A stretch of 39,394 bases of DNA from an uncultured Acidimicrobiales bacterium (GTDB lineage Bacteria; Actinomycetota; Acidimicrobiia; Acidimicrobiales; SHLQ01): assembly GCA_938084885.1 (NCBI GenBank), contig CALKGG010000074.1, forward strand, positions 1 through 39,394, read 5' to 3'. This document shows, one piece after another, positions 1 to 7,824 of this stretch (the stretch's first letter is position 1; every line of letters starts with the position of its first letter). The notes beneath the pieces are model-generated. The model was given only the letters and a program-made list of their open reading frames with translations. It did not search any database and had not been told where the DNA came from. The translations under genes and the position numbers were made by a program.

Positions 1-69
1 CCAGCCGGGACCGACACGTTCTGCGGTAACGTACGGGCCGAACCTCGCGCGCTTGCCGCACGAGCTTCA

Positions 70-155
70 GCCCGGGTGGCGAAACTGGCAGACGCGGGGG
101 GCTTAAACCCCCCTGGAGGGAAACCTCCGTACGGGTTCAAGTCCCGTCCCGGGCA
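70..155 (+). tRNA. tRNA-Leu (UAA anticodon)
   Basis: The acceptor arms GCCCGGG (70-76) and CCCGGGC (148-154) pair perfectly and are followed by discriminator A155. The anticodon stem is GGGGG/CCCCC with loop CTTAAAC, giving anticodon UAA. A variable-arm stem GGAGGG/CCTCC (class II tRNA) and a T-loop GGTTCAAGTCC are present. No CCA is encoded, and a short T run (160-164) follows. The 3' half of this gene (102-155) is duplicated in decayed form at 2128-2180, so it served as an integration target. The copy at 70-155 is intact and should be functional. Confidence 0.97.
102..155 (+). repeat. Left attachment repeat (3' half of tRNA-Leu)
   Basis: These 54 bases run from the anticodon loop to the discriminator base. 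They match 2128-2180 with three substitutions and one single-base gap. As part of the functional tRNA this copy is under selection, which explains why it is the intact one. Confidence 0.85.
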
Positions 156-382
156 CTGATTTTTCAAGGGTGTTGAGAGTATTCTCGAGAGTTGATTCTG
201 GGACCGAGAGTGCATTCCTGCACAATTCCTGATGCTGGTTCCCTCAATGGGCGGGTTGACCAAGGTCGCCGATTCCTCGGTTGGTCGGTCGGCCCGTACT
301 GGCTCACCAGCTAGTCGAACTGAGCTAAAGCGGCCTAATCTAAACTCAACCATCCGTCCTTTTATATGCAGTAACGCTAGCC
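156..382. other. Left intergenic part of the element
   Basis: No gene was found here. It holds the left 11-bp repeat pair and an inverted repeat GACCAA (258-263) / TTGGTC (281-286) enclosing CCGA/TCGG. The inverted repeat could be a hairpin behind the tRNA or an operator for the downstream AbiE operon, since AbiEi antitoxins of characterised systems bind inverted repeats in their own promoter. I could not settle on a convincing promoter. Confidence 0.5.
214..231 (+). repeat. Left 11-bp repeat pair, candidate integrase arm site
   Basis: ATTCCTGCACA (214-224) is followed directly by ATTCCTG (225-231), one full and one partial copy of an 11-bp unit, about one helical turn. The shared 15-mer CCTGCACAATTCCTG recurs at 1991-2005 near the other end of the element. 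Tandem, helically phased pairs near each att end are the usual layout of tyrosine-integrase arm-type sites; the assignment is inference. Confidence 0.5.
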
Positions 383-1042
383 ATGGACAGTGTTAATGCA
401 TACAATCGTTCCATGTCACATGTCATCGATCGTTTGACCAGATCGCAACTTAGGGTTGCGCGCACCAGCTCTTTCGACCTCGAACGCCCTGATACGGAAC
501 TGCAACGCTTGTCGGACGCTGGCTCGGTCCTCTCGCTTACGAAGGGCTTCTACGCTCTCATCCCAGAGCAATACCGCGGGCCCGACTCACAGTGGAGGCC
601 AACCATCGAGAGCGCAGCTCTCGGCATGGCGGCATCTCTCTACTCTCCTGAAGAGGTCTCACTCGTTGGACCATCAGCAGCACGAGCCCACGGCTGCTAC
701 CCCCGCGCACTCGGCGCTGCGTACGTCTCGGTCCCGCACCAACGCCGGCCACGCCAAACCACTCTCGGAAACGTCAGGTTCGTCGAACGCCCCATCGCCA
801 AGATGGATACCGTTAGAATTGAAACAGACCTCGGCCAAGGCTGGGCGACCAGCGTTGAGCAAACCGCCCTCGACCTGAGCCGCAACCGGCCCCACTGGAA
901 CATCAGCGAAGCAACAAGGACAGAGATGCTCCGGTTTCTCGCAGCTCGAATCGATTGGGAGCTGATCGACGAGATCGCGAAAGAAACACGAGGCGTCAAG
1001 ACACTGCGGCGCCTGCGTACCGCTCTCGGTCGTGACGCATAG
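383..1042 (+). CDS. AbiEi-type antitoxin (type IV toxin-antitoxin system)
   Basis: This 219-aa protein is the AbiEi partner of the AbiEii gene that follows. The first ~60 residues read as a winged-helix region with the family-typical end 'GFYALIP'. The remainder (about 70-190, with 'SLVGPSAARAHG', 'VRFVERP' and 'TSVEQTALDLSRNRP') matches the AbiEi C-terminal domain. In characterised systems AbiEi represses its own operon and neutralises the toxin without forming a stable complex. The stop codon overlaps the GTG of the toxin gene by one base (TAGTG), so the two are translationally coupled. ATG 383 is the longest start; ATG 413 is an alternative. The pair is the only recognisable cargo of the tRNA-borne element, consistent with phage defence or element maintenance. 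Confidence 0.85.
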   Translation: MDSVNAYNRSMSHVIDRLTRSQLRVARTSSFDLERPDTELQRLSDAGSVLSLTKGFYALIPEQYRGPDSQWRPTIESAALGMAASLYSPEEVSLVGPSAARAHGCYPRALGAAYVSVPHQRRPRQTTLGNVRFVERPIAKMDTVRIETDLGQGWATSVEQTALDLSRNRPHWNISEATRTEMLRFLAARIDWELIDEIAKETRGVKTLRRLRTALGRDA

Positions 1043-1785
1043 TGATCGATCCAACAGAGATAGAAGCCGCCGCGACAGAGTTCGGCACGCCGCAGAGCCA
1101 GATTCACCGCGACTACCTCATTAGCCATGTGATCGAAGCGCTTGGTGGATGGCCCGACCAAGACGAACTGACTTTCTTCGGCGGCACAGCCCTCTGCCGG
1201 ACATGGCTACCGAATCTCCGCCTCTCAGAAGACATTGACCTTCTGCTCGACGAGCCAAGCAAATCATCTGATATCCGCCGTCACATCTCGCGCCGACTAC
1301 GACGAGAGTTCCCGAACCTCGAATGGACATCGCTCGGCACACGACACGACGTCGAAACCTGGACTCTTGCCAGCGACCAACTCAACATCAAGGTCCAATT
1401 CGCTGCATGGCGCTTCGGCTGGAAAGACACCATCCCAACCACACGAACCGGCATCCAGCTTCGATATTCAGATCTACCGGAGACAGCAGAGCTGAACGTT
1501 CCAAGCTCTTCAGGTTTCGCAGCCATGAAGCTCCTGGCATGGTTTGACCGATTCGTGCCAAGAGACCTCTTCGATCTCGCAGCGCTCGCCGACTCCAACC
1601 ACATCGACGAAGCCGCCACCACCATCGTCAAGAAAATCGCTGGGTACACACCCAACAGGAACACGGTCGGACCCAAGGTCCCCAGGCAGGTCGCCGACGT
1701 GTGGCAAGACGAACTCGGACATCAACTAGCCAATGTCAGATCGCCAGACGACTGCCTCTCCGCTCTTCGGGATGCCCTGACCTGA
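1042..1785 (+). CDS. AbiEii-type nucleotidyltransferase toxin
   Basis: This 247-aa protein of the nucleotidyltransferase AbiEii/AbiGii family is the toxin of the pair. The fold signature is visible near the N-terminus: GGT (residues 47-49), then R60 and the S-x-D-x-D metal-binding motif (S62, D64, D66) in 'LSEDIDLLL'. A downstream 'GFAAMKLLAWFDRFVPRDLFDL' region fits the family's conserved K/R-D-x-x-D segment. Members such as MenT from Mycobacterium block tRNA function by adding nucleotides to the 3' acceptor end; whether this one does is unknown. The start is GTG, overlapping the antitoxin stop by one base. Length is at the short end of the family, without obvious truncation because all catalytic residues are present. 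Confidence 0.87.
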   Translation: MIDPTEIEAAATEFGTPQSQIHRDYLISHVIEALGGWPDQDELTFFGGTALCRTWLPNLRLSEDIDLLLDEPSKSSDIRRHISRRLRREFPNLEWTSLGTRHDVETWTLASDQLNIKVQFAAWRFGWKDTIPTTRTGIQLRYSDLPETAELNVPSSSGFAAMKLLAWFDRFVPRDLFDLAALADSNHIDEAATTIVKKIAGYTPNRNTVGPKVPRQVADVWQDELGHQLANVRSPDDCLSALRDALT

Positions 1786-2127
1786 TGAGAGCGCTGCAGA
1801 CTCAAATGACCAGAGATCTGGAGGGTCGGGCACTGTCATCAGAACACGCCGACAATGTCACGCTCACAACTGCGAGCACCAACATGAACAGTCTGCAACC
1901 CATGGTTCGTAGGTCCGACAAACCCACCTGTGTTCTTGAGTCGCTCCCTCCGAGAAATCGCCAATCTATCAAGCTGTCCGCACGCGGATACCTGCACAAT
2001 TCCTGCACAGGACTTGTACTTACGGCCCAGTACTAGCTGGCACAGAAAAGAAAGGTGCCGGACGAGACCGTCGATAGAACAACACCCTTGATGACGGCTC
2101 GGCACCCAATGGCACGCTTGCCGAGAT
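1786..2127. other. Gene-poor right arm of the element
   Basis: No convincing gene was found. The stretch contains the right 11-bp repeat pair (1988-2009), an inverted repeat GTACT/AGTAC near 2016-2033, a possible hairpin GGCAC (2039-2043) / GTGCC (2055-2059), and an inverted repeat CTCGGC/GCCGAG (2098-2125) touching the right attachment copy. On the minus strand a 33-codon frame (1903-1802) has a lipobox-like LSAC after a hydrophobic run, but nothing else supports it. Confidence 0.5.
1988..2009 (+). repeat. Right 11-bp repeat pair, candidate integrase arm site
   Basis: ATACCTGCACA (1988-1998) and ATTCCTGCACA (1999-2009) are two abutting copies of the 11-bp unit also seen at 214-231, in the same orientation. 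The pair lies about 120 bp inside the right attachment repeat. Confidence 0.5.
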
Positions 2128-2180
2128 CTTAAACCCCCCTGGAGGGAAACCTCGGTACGGGTTCACGTCCCGCCCCGGCA
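2128..2180 (+). repeat. Right attachment repeat (decayed tRNA-Leu 3' end)
   Basis: This 53-base copy of the tRNA-Leu 3' half starts at CTTAAACCCCCC and ends at CCCGGCA. It differs from 102-155 by C to G in the variable arm, A to C in the T-loop, T to C in the T-stem and loss of one G in the acceptor stem. There is no tRNA 5' half in front of it, so it is not a tRNA gene. It is preceded by an inverted repeat CTCGGC (2098-2103) / GCCGAG (2120-2125). Confidence 0.88.
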
Positions 2181-2240
2181 CAACCTGACAAAATCCACCG
2201 GCTGTTTCACATTCATTGGACCTCCGCCGATGTTTGGAGG

Positions 2241-3797
2241 GTGAAACGTCGGCATCTTGTTCGTATTGGCCTCATTGGTGTTCTCGTCATTGGAATCGTG
2301 ACGCTTGCCGCTGCCTTCGACTCTGACAATGCGACCGATCTGGCGGTCGAAGCAGACTCGGGCACGTCGTCCAATGCGCTCGCACCTCCAGGGTTGGCCT
2401 TCGTCGACGACCGAACATCGTTGCCTGATTCTTCGGACGATCAAGAGTTCTTTGACCAAGATGACATTGGCCAGGGGTCAATCGCTTCGTCGGTTTCGTC
2501 GCCTGAAACCACCACCGAGTTGCTCACCAACGAACCAGACGCCGGCGGGCCCCTTGCTGCGGCTGGCGATCAAGCTGCAACCGACGAGCCACCAGCAGGT
2601 GCCGCAGAATCGCAAGATTCACCGTCCCCCACCACAACGCCAAGCACCCAGCCAGTACGCACGGCAACGACGAGCACAATCAGATCGACACCAACAACAT
2701 CGACTGCGGTGACAACATCGACACCAACCACGACTGCGGTGACAACAACCGCACCAACAACAGTGGCACCAACACCAGTGGCACCAACAACAGCGGCACC
2801 GCGGCCTGCTGGCACTCGGGGAGCAGCTGGCTACATCGCGCCGTCCGCACCGACCTACATACCGGTCTATGACACGGCGTGGCAGATGTTTGTCCGTTCG
2901 ACACCTGCCCAAGCCGATGCCTATTTTGCTGCACTCAAGCGCAATGGCTTTTCGGGCACGTGGTCTGGAATCATTCATCACGCTCCGGCCACCTACAACC
3001 TCAACTATCCCGGTGGCGGCCTGGTGGGGAGCCTGCAAAATGGGGAGCTGGTCCTCTCCGACGGCTACATTGCCCACGCCCGACAGATACTCGATGCAGC
3101 GCAACGTCACGGCATGAAGGTCGGTATCGTTGCGGCCTGGCAGAATCTCTACCTTCCGGGTGGGGGCGCAGACTCTGGTGTGGCGTCGAGCAACCAAGTG
3201 CGAGGCACGATCACCGCTGCAAACGCGTACGCCTATGGACACCATCTCGCGGTGGAGTTCGGCGATCATCCCGCATTGAGCATGTGGGTGTTCGGCGGTG
3301 ACGCTGGAACAAACAACACCGAGGCAAACAAGGCAGTGTGGCGAGAGATGGCCCGAGGTGTTCGCGACGCCGGCAATCGCCTGTCGATCACCTATCACAC
3401 CCCGACGAGTGAATTCGACCAGCTCAACTATGCCGGTGAGCCATGGCTCGATTTCATCTCGCCAGAAACCGGCCACGCACAAGACGCCGCGACAACCGAG
3501 GCCGAGCTTCGAACCGCAGCAGGCGCCTACGGCATCCCGGTCTGGCAGGGCGAGCCACGGTATTTCAACATCAACTTCGATTGGGTCAATGCTGCCTTCC
3601 GCAACCCTGGTGTTGTCGAGGTCGAAGCCGATGCACAAGCAGCAGAGAACGCCGGAGTGTCGGGCTACGTCTACGGCGACGCCGGCCGATGGACCTGGTG
3701 CGCCGGCTTTGGCGATTCCACACCGTGTAACCCGAACAATATCGCTGCGAGCTTCGGCCCAGGTGAACAAGCCGTCATCGACGTCTTCCGCCGCTAA
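2241..3797 (+). CDS. Secreted DUF4038/apiosidase-like (GH140-like) protein
   Basis: This 518-aa exported protein has an N-terminal signal or anchor segment (residues ~1-26, 'MKRRH' then a hydrophobic run), an acidic/Ser-rich stretch, a Thr/Pro-rich linker (about 125-195) and a C-terminal catalytic-like domain (about 200-518). That domain has the layout of DUF4038/apiosidase-like TIM barrels: 'AALKRNGFSGTW', 'AQRHGMKVGIVAAW', 'ALSMWVFGGDAG', 'LSITYHTP' and 'WLDFISPETGH'. Related GH140 enzymes act on plant pectic side chains; the substrate here is unknown. GTG 2241 is chosen because it gives a complete signal peptide; a GGAGG abuts it with almost no spacing, which is odd. It begins 60 bp outside the element's right end. 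Confidence 0.72.
   Translation: MKRRHLVRIGLIGVLVIGIVTLAAAFDSDNATDLAVEADSGTSSNALAPPGLAFVDDRTSLPDSSDDQEFFDQDDIGQGSIASSVSSPETTTELLTNEPDAGGPLAAAGDQAATDEPPAGAAESQDSPSPTTTPSTQPVRTATTSTIRSTPTTSTAVTTSTPTTTAVTTTAPTTVAPTPVAPTTAAPRPAGTRGAAGYIAPSAPTYIPVYDTAWQMFVRSTPAQADAYFAALKRNGFSGTWSGIIHHAPATYNLNYPGGGLVGSLQNGELVLSDGYIAHARQILDAAQRHGMKVGIVAAWQNLYLPGGGADSGVASSNQVRGTITAANAYAYGHHLAVEFGDHPALSMWVFGGDAGTNNTEANKAVWREMARGVRDAGNRLSITYHTPTSEFDQLNYAGEPWLDFISPETGHAQDAATTEAELRTAAGAYGIPVWQGEPRYFNINFDWVNAAFRNPGVVEVEADAQAAENAGVSGYVYGDAGRWTWCAGFGDSTPCNPNNIAASFGPGEQAVIDVFRR
2626..2815 (+). repeat. Low-complexity Thr/Pro/Val linker repeats
   Basis: Imperfect tandem repeats of ACA/ACC-rich codons encode the flexible linker of the DUF4038-like protein. 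A 15-bp period (AACAGTGGCACCAAC-like) runs from about 2755 to 2800, and the phrase GACTGCGGTGACAACA occurs twice (near 2701 and 2731). It is likely a surface spacer prone to length change. Confidence 0.75.
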
Positions 3798-3878
3798 ACC
3801 GCTGGGGTCAGGTCTCATTCATAACCTGCTCCTTTACGACCCAACCGCAAGGGCATACGTTCAACGAGCCGCGGCCGC

Positions 3879-3890
3879 TACTGTGCATAT
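3879..3890 (+). promoter_or_regulatory. Leaderless -10 element of the HNH gene
   Basis: TACTGT (3879-3884) lies exactly 6 nt before ATG 3891, and no Shine-Dalgarno sequence is visible, so transcription probably starts at the start codon. No clear -35 was found. Confidence 0.5.
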
Positions 3891-4421
3891 ATGTCGGTCT
3901 TGTTGCTCAACGCTTCATACGAACCGCTACGCATCATTAGCTGGCAGCGAGCGATCTGTTTACAGCTGTCTGAGCGCGCCGACGTGATCGAGGCCGTCGA
4001 GGGCCGAGCGCTCCACACGAGCGGAGGCGCCGAGTTCGCCTTTCCGTCGGTTATTCGTCTTCGAGAGATGGTCGTCGTCCCATTCAGGCGGGGAGCCGCA
4101 CCAATCACGCGTCGGGCCCTCCTGGCCCGCGATCGAGGCGAATGCCAGAAAACCGGCTGCGATCGCCGGGGTGCCACCATGGATCACCTCATACCCAAGT
4201 CACGCGGCGGCCAACACACATGGATCAACGTTGTCTTGATGTGCGCGGAGCACAACAACACAAAGAGCAACCGCACGATCGAAGAACTCGGGTGGTCACT
4301 CAAGAACGTTCCACGAGCTCCAACTCGGGCCGACCTCGCCCTCGACCGATCAGACGCCAACCCGCAATGGCATCGGTGGCTCAACCGTTTCGGTGATAGC
4401 AACGAACGCCAGGCAGGCTAG
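3891..4421 (+). CDS. HNH endonuclease family protein
   Basis: This 176-aa protein belongs to a widespread bacterial HNH family: an N-terminal 'MSVLLLNASYEPLRIISWQRA' region, then the HNH core 'MDHLIPKSRGGQHTWINVV' (D98, H99, N113) and 'NNTKSNRT' after C118. The zinc ligands vary from the usual two CxxC knuckles: the first is C85-x4-C90 and the second is C118-x2-H121. The family is often annotated as a restriction-like endonuclease, but its cellular job is not established. It stands alone between the DUF4038-like gene and a convergent hydrolase. The ATG is supported by a -10 element placed for a leaderless transcript. Confidence 0.85.
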   Translation: MSVLLLNASYEPLRIISWQRAICLQLSERADVIEAVEGRALHTSGGAEFAFPSVIRLREMVVVPFRRGAAPITRRALLARDRGECQKTGCDRRGATMDHLIPKSRGGQHTWINVVLMCAEHNNTKSNRTIEELGWSLKNVPRAPTRADLALDRSDANPQWHRWLNRFGDSNERQAG

Positions 4422-4438
4422 GGCCTACCAGAATGTAG

Positions 4439-5044
4439 CTAGATGTTCGGCCGCTCGGCGCCGATCGTGGTGCTATCGCCGTGGCCGGTGTGAACAGTCG
4501 TCTCGTCGCCGAGAGGCAACAGCTTTGCCTTGATCGAGTCGACGAGTTCATCGTGGCTGCTGAACGAACGGCCTGTCGCTCCGGGGCCGCCATTGAACAG
4601 CGTGTCGCCGCTAAAGACGGTGGCGAGGTCGGGCACGTGGAAGCAGCATCCGCCAGGCGAGTGACCGGGCGTATGAAGGACGTGAATCTCTCCGCCGGCC
4701 AATGCAATTTTCTGGCCGTCAGCGAGCGGTGCATCGACGCGTCGATCTGGGTGGATGACATCCCACAGCATTGCGTCGTCGGGATGCAGCCAAATCGGCG
4801 CATTGACCTCGGTAGCAAGTTCGACTGCGGCGTTGATGTGATCGTTGTGCGCATGGGTCGCAATGATTGCCTTGACCTTCCGGCCTGCAACACCCTCAAC
4901 GATCGGACGAGCGTCGTGCGCCGCATCAAAGATAACGACCTCTTCGTCGTCACCGAGAATCCAAATGTTGTTGTCGACGTTGAAGTCTTCCCCGTCGAGG
5001 CTGAAGATTCCGCTCGTGACGATGTTCTCAATCGAGAGGCTCAC
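4439..5044 (-). CDS. MBL-fold hydrolase, probable S-formylmycothiol hydrolase
   Basis: This 201-aa glyoxalase II-like metallo-beta-lactamase-fold protein carries HxHxDH as H64-A-H66-N-D68-H69, 'HTPGHSPGG', '[10 protein letters not shown]' and a C-terminal 'HTGHGD', so the binuclear metal site looks complete. GTG 5044 is chosen because it overlaps the TGA of mscR in a GTGA junction, giving translational coupling; longer in-frame extensions would run into mscR. In mycobacteria the gene after mscR (Rv2260 after Rv2259, from memory) is the same type of protein, and it is the natural candidate for cleaving S-formylmycothiol to formate and mycothiol. Fold: sure. Substrate: inferred from context. 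Confidence 0.85.
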   Translation of the reverse strand: MSLSIENIVTSGIFSLDGEDFNVDNNIWILGDDEEVVIFDAAHDARPIVEGVAGRKVKAIIATHAHNDHINAAVELATEVNAPIWLHPDDAMLWDVIHPDRRVDAPLADGQKIALAGGEIHVLHTPGHSPGGCCFHVPDLATVFSGDTLFNGGPGATGRSFSSHDELVDSIKAKLLPLGDETTVHTGHGDSTTIGAERPNI

Positions 5045-6123
5045 AGGACGACCACAGAACGCAGCACAGCGCCTTGTTCCATCTTGTGGAACGCCTCTTC
5101 GACACCGTCGATGCCGATCGTTTCCGAAACGAAACCGTCGAGGTTGAGACGCCCCTGCTGGTAGAGATCGATGAGCATTGGGAAGTCGCGGCTCGGCAGG
5201 CAATCCCCGTACCACGAGGACTTCAGCGAACCGCCGCGGCCAAAGACTTCGATGAGTGGCAGTTCAATCTTCATCTCGGGGTTCGGCACGCCGACAAGGA
5301 CGACCGTTCCGGCCAGGTCGCGGGAGTAAAAGGCTTGTTCGTAGGTGACGGGAAGGCCGACAGCCTCAATGGCCACATCGACGCCGTTACCGTTGGTTAG
5401 CTCTCGGATTGCTTCGATTGGGTCGACCTTTGACGAGTTGACCGTGTGGGTTGCACCAAAGCCCTTTGCCCACTCGAGCTTTGTGTCATCGATGTCAACC
5501 GCAATAATCGTGCTCGCCCCTGCAATTCGGGCCCCTTCGATCGCCGCATCACCCACGCCACCGCAGCCAAAAACCGCAACCGAATCGCCGCGCTGAACGT
5601 TTCCGGTGTTGAGCGCAGCGCCGATTCCGGCCATCACGCCACACCCGATAAGGCCTGCGACCTCGGGCTTGACGTTTGGGTCGACCTTGGTCGCCTGACC
5701 TGCGTGGACAAGCGTCTTTTCGGCGAACGCTCCAATGCCAAGCGCTGGAGAGAGCTCGACGCCGTCGAGCGTCATCTTCTGCGCTGCATTGTGCGTGTTG
5801 AAACAGATATGAGGATTGCCTCGCTTGCACGATCGGCACTCGCCACACACCGCACGCCAGTTCAAGATGACAAAGTCGCCAACGGCCACGTCGGTGACGC
5901 CTTCGCCAACTGCTTCAACAATGCCCGAGGCTTCGTGACCGAGCAAAAAAGGAAACTCGTCGTTGATTGCGCCCTCCCGGTAGTGGAGGTCGGTATGGCA
6001 GACACCGCACGCCTTGATATCGATCAGTGCCTCGCCCGGACCGGGATCGGGAACATCAATCTCGACGACCTCGACCGGTGCACCCTTCGAACGTGCGATA
6101 ACTGCTTTAACCTTCTGCGACAT
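5041..6123 (-). CDS. mscR: S-(hydroxymethyl)mycothiol dehydrogenase
   Basis: This 360-aa zinc-dependent medium-chain dehydrogenase oxidises the formaldehyde-mycothiol adduct with NAD, the actinobacterial counterpart of glutathione-dependent formaldehyde dehydrogenase. Catalytic zinc ligands are in 'CGVCHTD' (C39) and 'GHE' (H63-E64). The structural zinc site is C93, C96, C99, C107. The NAD motif is '[12 protein letters not shown]'. Phrases such as '[18 protein letters not shown]', 'QKMTLDG' and '[20 protein letters not shown]' match M. tuberculosis MscR closely as I remember it. ATG 6123 has a G-rich Shine-Dalgarno region just upstream, inside a small hairpin. The downstream hydrolase overlaps by 4 bp. 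The gene implies that the host makes mycothiol. Confidence 0.93.
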   Translation of the reverse strand: MSQKVKAVIARSKGAPVEVVEIDVPDPGPGEALIDIKACGVCHTDLHYREGAINDEFPFLLGHEASGIVEAVGEGVTDVAVGDFVILNWRAVCGECRSCKRGNPHICFNTHNAAQKMTLDGVELSPALGIGAFAEKTLVHAGQATKVDPNVKPEVAGLIGCGVMAGIGAALNTGNVQRGDSVAVFGCGGVGDAAIEGARIAGASTIIAVDIDDTKLEWAKGFGATHTVNSSKVDPIEAIRELTNGNGVDVAIEAVGLPVTYEQAFYSRDLAGTVVLVGVPNPEMKIELPLIEVFGRGGSLKSSWYGDCLPSRDFPMLIDLYQQGRLNLDGFVSETIGIDGVEEAFHKMEQGAVLRSVVVL

Positions 6124-6167
6124 AATTCCCCCGAGCGGCGTTCTTTACTCGGGAGACGCTACCCGAT
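6124..6167 (-). promoter_or_regulatory. mscR promoter and leader hairpin
   Basis: Upstream of mscR a TAGCGT -10 (about 6162-6167) recurs, the same hexamer used at 25488-25499 and 37253-37264. Between it and the ATG lies an inverted repeat CTCGGG/CCCGAG (6130-6135 and 6148-6153, loop 12 nt) whose promoter-distal arm includes part of the G-rich ribosome binding region. It could mask translation or be an operator. The stem is only 6 bp. Confidence 0.4.
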
Positions 6168-6247
6168 AACCGAGCAGAGTTCGAAGCTGCGTAGGAAAGA
6201 CACTGCCTGTGACTCCGCGGCAGCGCCGCTCTCAGAGCACCGCAAGC

Positions 6248-7150
6248 TCACACGTTGAGATAGCGGCTCACGGCGAAGATCGACCCAACGGTGGCAACGG
6301 CAGTACCAATGACCAGTGCGTAGATAGAAATCGTCAGGAACTCGGCGTCGGTGACCCGAAACCCTTCGAGCAAGCGCAAGTTGTCCGATTCGGAGAACTC
6401 TTCAATCACATACGTGCGAGCGAACGCCAACAACGGAAGCGCGAGGAGCGCACCGATAACTCCCTGAAAGAGCCCTTCGATCATGAACGGTATTCGAATG
6501 AACCAGTTGGAGGCGCCGACGAGTTTCATAATCTCGATCTCGTTGCGTCGAGAAGCGATCGCAATGCTAAGCGTCGTCAGAATCACAATGGCCGACGCGA
6601 CGAGCAGCACAACGCCGACCCAAAGCATGATCGTGCTGATCTTTTGGGCATTGTCCTGAATCTCTCGAATCACCTCGGTGGCAAAGACCACCGTTCGCAC
6701 CCCGGGTCTCGACTCGAAACTCTGGCCGAGCGCTTCGACCGCTCCCGCATCAGGATCGGTTGGTTGTATACGAAAGCTCGGAGGCATTGTTTCGGGCGAA
6801 ATTGTTTCGAGAAGCTGCGGATCTTCTGCGAAGAACTCGCGGAACTCTTCGAACGTTTCTTCCTTGCTAACGAACGTGAAATCGTCGACGCCGCTGCCCC
6901 GGCTGTCCTCGAGGAGCGCCTCGACCGCGTCGATCTCGCCTTGTTCGGCGTCGGCCTTCATGAAGACGACAAACTCGATGCCGCCTTCCCAACGCTGCGT
7001 TGCATTGTCGACGCCTCGGGCAACGAGCTGGCTGGCGCCGAAGAGCGTCAGCGAAACGGCCGCAACCAAAATCGACGCCAACGTCAGGGCGACGTTGCGC
7101 CAAATGTTCTGGCCCGTCTCGCCGAGCAGAAAACGAATTTTCCCGATCAT
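6248..7150 (-). CDS. ftsX: Cell division protein FtsX
   Basis: This 300-aa membrane subunit of the FtsEX complex couples ATP hydrolysis to cell-wall hydrolase activation at the septum. A first membrane segment (about residues 20-45) is followed by a large extracytoplasmic domain (about 46-170) and three C-terminal membrane segments ('[18 protein letters not shown]', '[20 protein letters not shown]', '[16 protein letters not shown]'). The cytoplasmic loop '[21 protein letters not shown]' is the FtsX/MacB signature. Its ATG overlaps the ftsE stop by 4 bp (ATGA). In many actinobacteria smpB follows ftsX; here the next gene on this strand is mscR. Confidence 0.95.
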   Translation of the reverse strand: MIGKIRFLLGETGQNIWRNVALTLASILVAAVSLTLFGASQLVARGVDNATQRWEGGIEFVVFMKADAEQGEIDAVEALLEDSRGSGVDDFTFVSKEETFEEFREFFAEDPQLLETISPETMPPSFRIQPTDPDAGAVEALGQSFESRPGVRTVVFATEVIREIQDNAQKISTIMLWVGVVLLVASAIVILTTLSIAIASRRNEIEIMKLVGASNWFIRIPFMIEGLFQGVIGALLALPLLAFARTYVIEEFSESDNLRLLEGFRVTDAEFLTISIYALVIGTAVATVGSIFAVSRYLNV

Positions 7151-7824
7151 CGGTATTGACCTCCAGATTGGTCACGCACAATTCGTCCGTCGCTCAGCTC
7201 GATCACTCGACGGCGCATCGTGTCGACAATGCCGCGATCGTGTGTTGCCATCACGACTGTTGTTCCCGTTCGGTTAATTCTGTCAAGCAAACGCATGATG
7301 CCGACCGCGGTGTCCGGGTCGAGGTTTCCCGTTGGCTCATCAGCGAGGAGAATGAGCGGTCGGTTCACAAAGGCCCGAGCAATCGACACACGTTGTTGCT
7401 CGCCACCGGAAAGCTCATCTGGCAACCGGTGCGATTTTTCAGAGAGGCCGACCAGATCGAGGATTGCAGGTACCTGCTGATCGATCACGCTTTTTGGTCG
7501 ACCAATGACCTCAAGAGCGAACGCCACGTTGTCGGCGACCGTCCGCTTCGGAAGGAGCCGAAAGTCCTGGAAGATGCAGCCGATGTTGCGGCGCAAAAAC
7601 GGGACCTTCCAGCTTGAGAGATCGACGATGTCTTTGCCGGCCACAAAGACCTTGCCAGTCGTTGGCTTCTCCTCGCGGTTGAGCAGCCGAATGAAGGTCG
7701 ACTTGCCCGACCCCGACTGTCCAACGAGAAAGACAAACTCGCCCTTTTCGATCTCTGCAGATGCATCGATCAGCGCCGGCGAATCGGCGCTGTATTCCTT
7801 GCTGACATTTTCTAGACGAATCAT
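7147..7824 (-). CDS. ftsE: Cell division ATP-binding protein FtsE
   Basis: This 225-aa ABC ATPase is the partner of FtsX. Walker A 'GQSGSGKS' lies at residues 35-42, the Q-loop is in '[13 protein letters not shown]', the ABC signature is '[14 protein letters not shown]', Walker B is '[10 protein letters not shown]', and the switch histidine is in 'MATHD'. Length is typical. Both ends overlap neighbours by 4 bp: its start overlaps the prfB stop and its stop overlaps the ftsX start, so prfB-ftsE-ftsX is one coupled unit. Confidence 0.96.
   Translation of the reverse strand: MIRLENVSKEYSADSPALIDASAEIEKGEFVFLVGQSGSGKSTFIRLLNREEKPTTGKVFVAGKDIVDLSSWKVPFLRRNIGCIFQDFRLLPKRTVADNVAFALEVIGRPKSVIDQQVPAILDLVGLSEKSHRLPDELSGGEQQRVSIARAFVNRPLILLADEPTGNLDPDTAVGIMRLLDRINRTGTTVVMATHDRGIVDTMRRRVIELSDGRIVRDQSGGQYR

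Larger units (their letters stand above)
102..2180. mobile_element. Decayed integrative element in tRNA-Leu carrying an AbiE toxin-antitoxin pair
   Basis: The element is bounded by the 3' half of tRNA-Leu (102-155) and an imperfect direct copy of it (2128-2180), the signature of site-specific integration by a tyrosine integrase into a tRNA 3' end. Inside are an AbiEi/AbiEii operon and paired 11-bp repeats near each end (214-231 and 1988-2009) resembling integrase arm-type sites. No integrase, excisionase or replication gene is present, so this is a remnant or a minimal cargo cassette. The right copy carries three substitutions and one deletion, suggesting an old insertion whose displaced tRNA end is no longer selected. 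The reading is inference from repeat structure and cargo. Confidence 0.75.

Noticed and set aside
295..345. On the minus strand, a sequence like a tRNA 5' half (TTTAGCTCAGTTCGACTAGCTGG)
   Set aside because: A D-arm-like stem can be drawn, but no anticodon arm, T-loop or matching acceptor strand follows.
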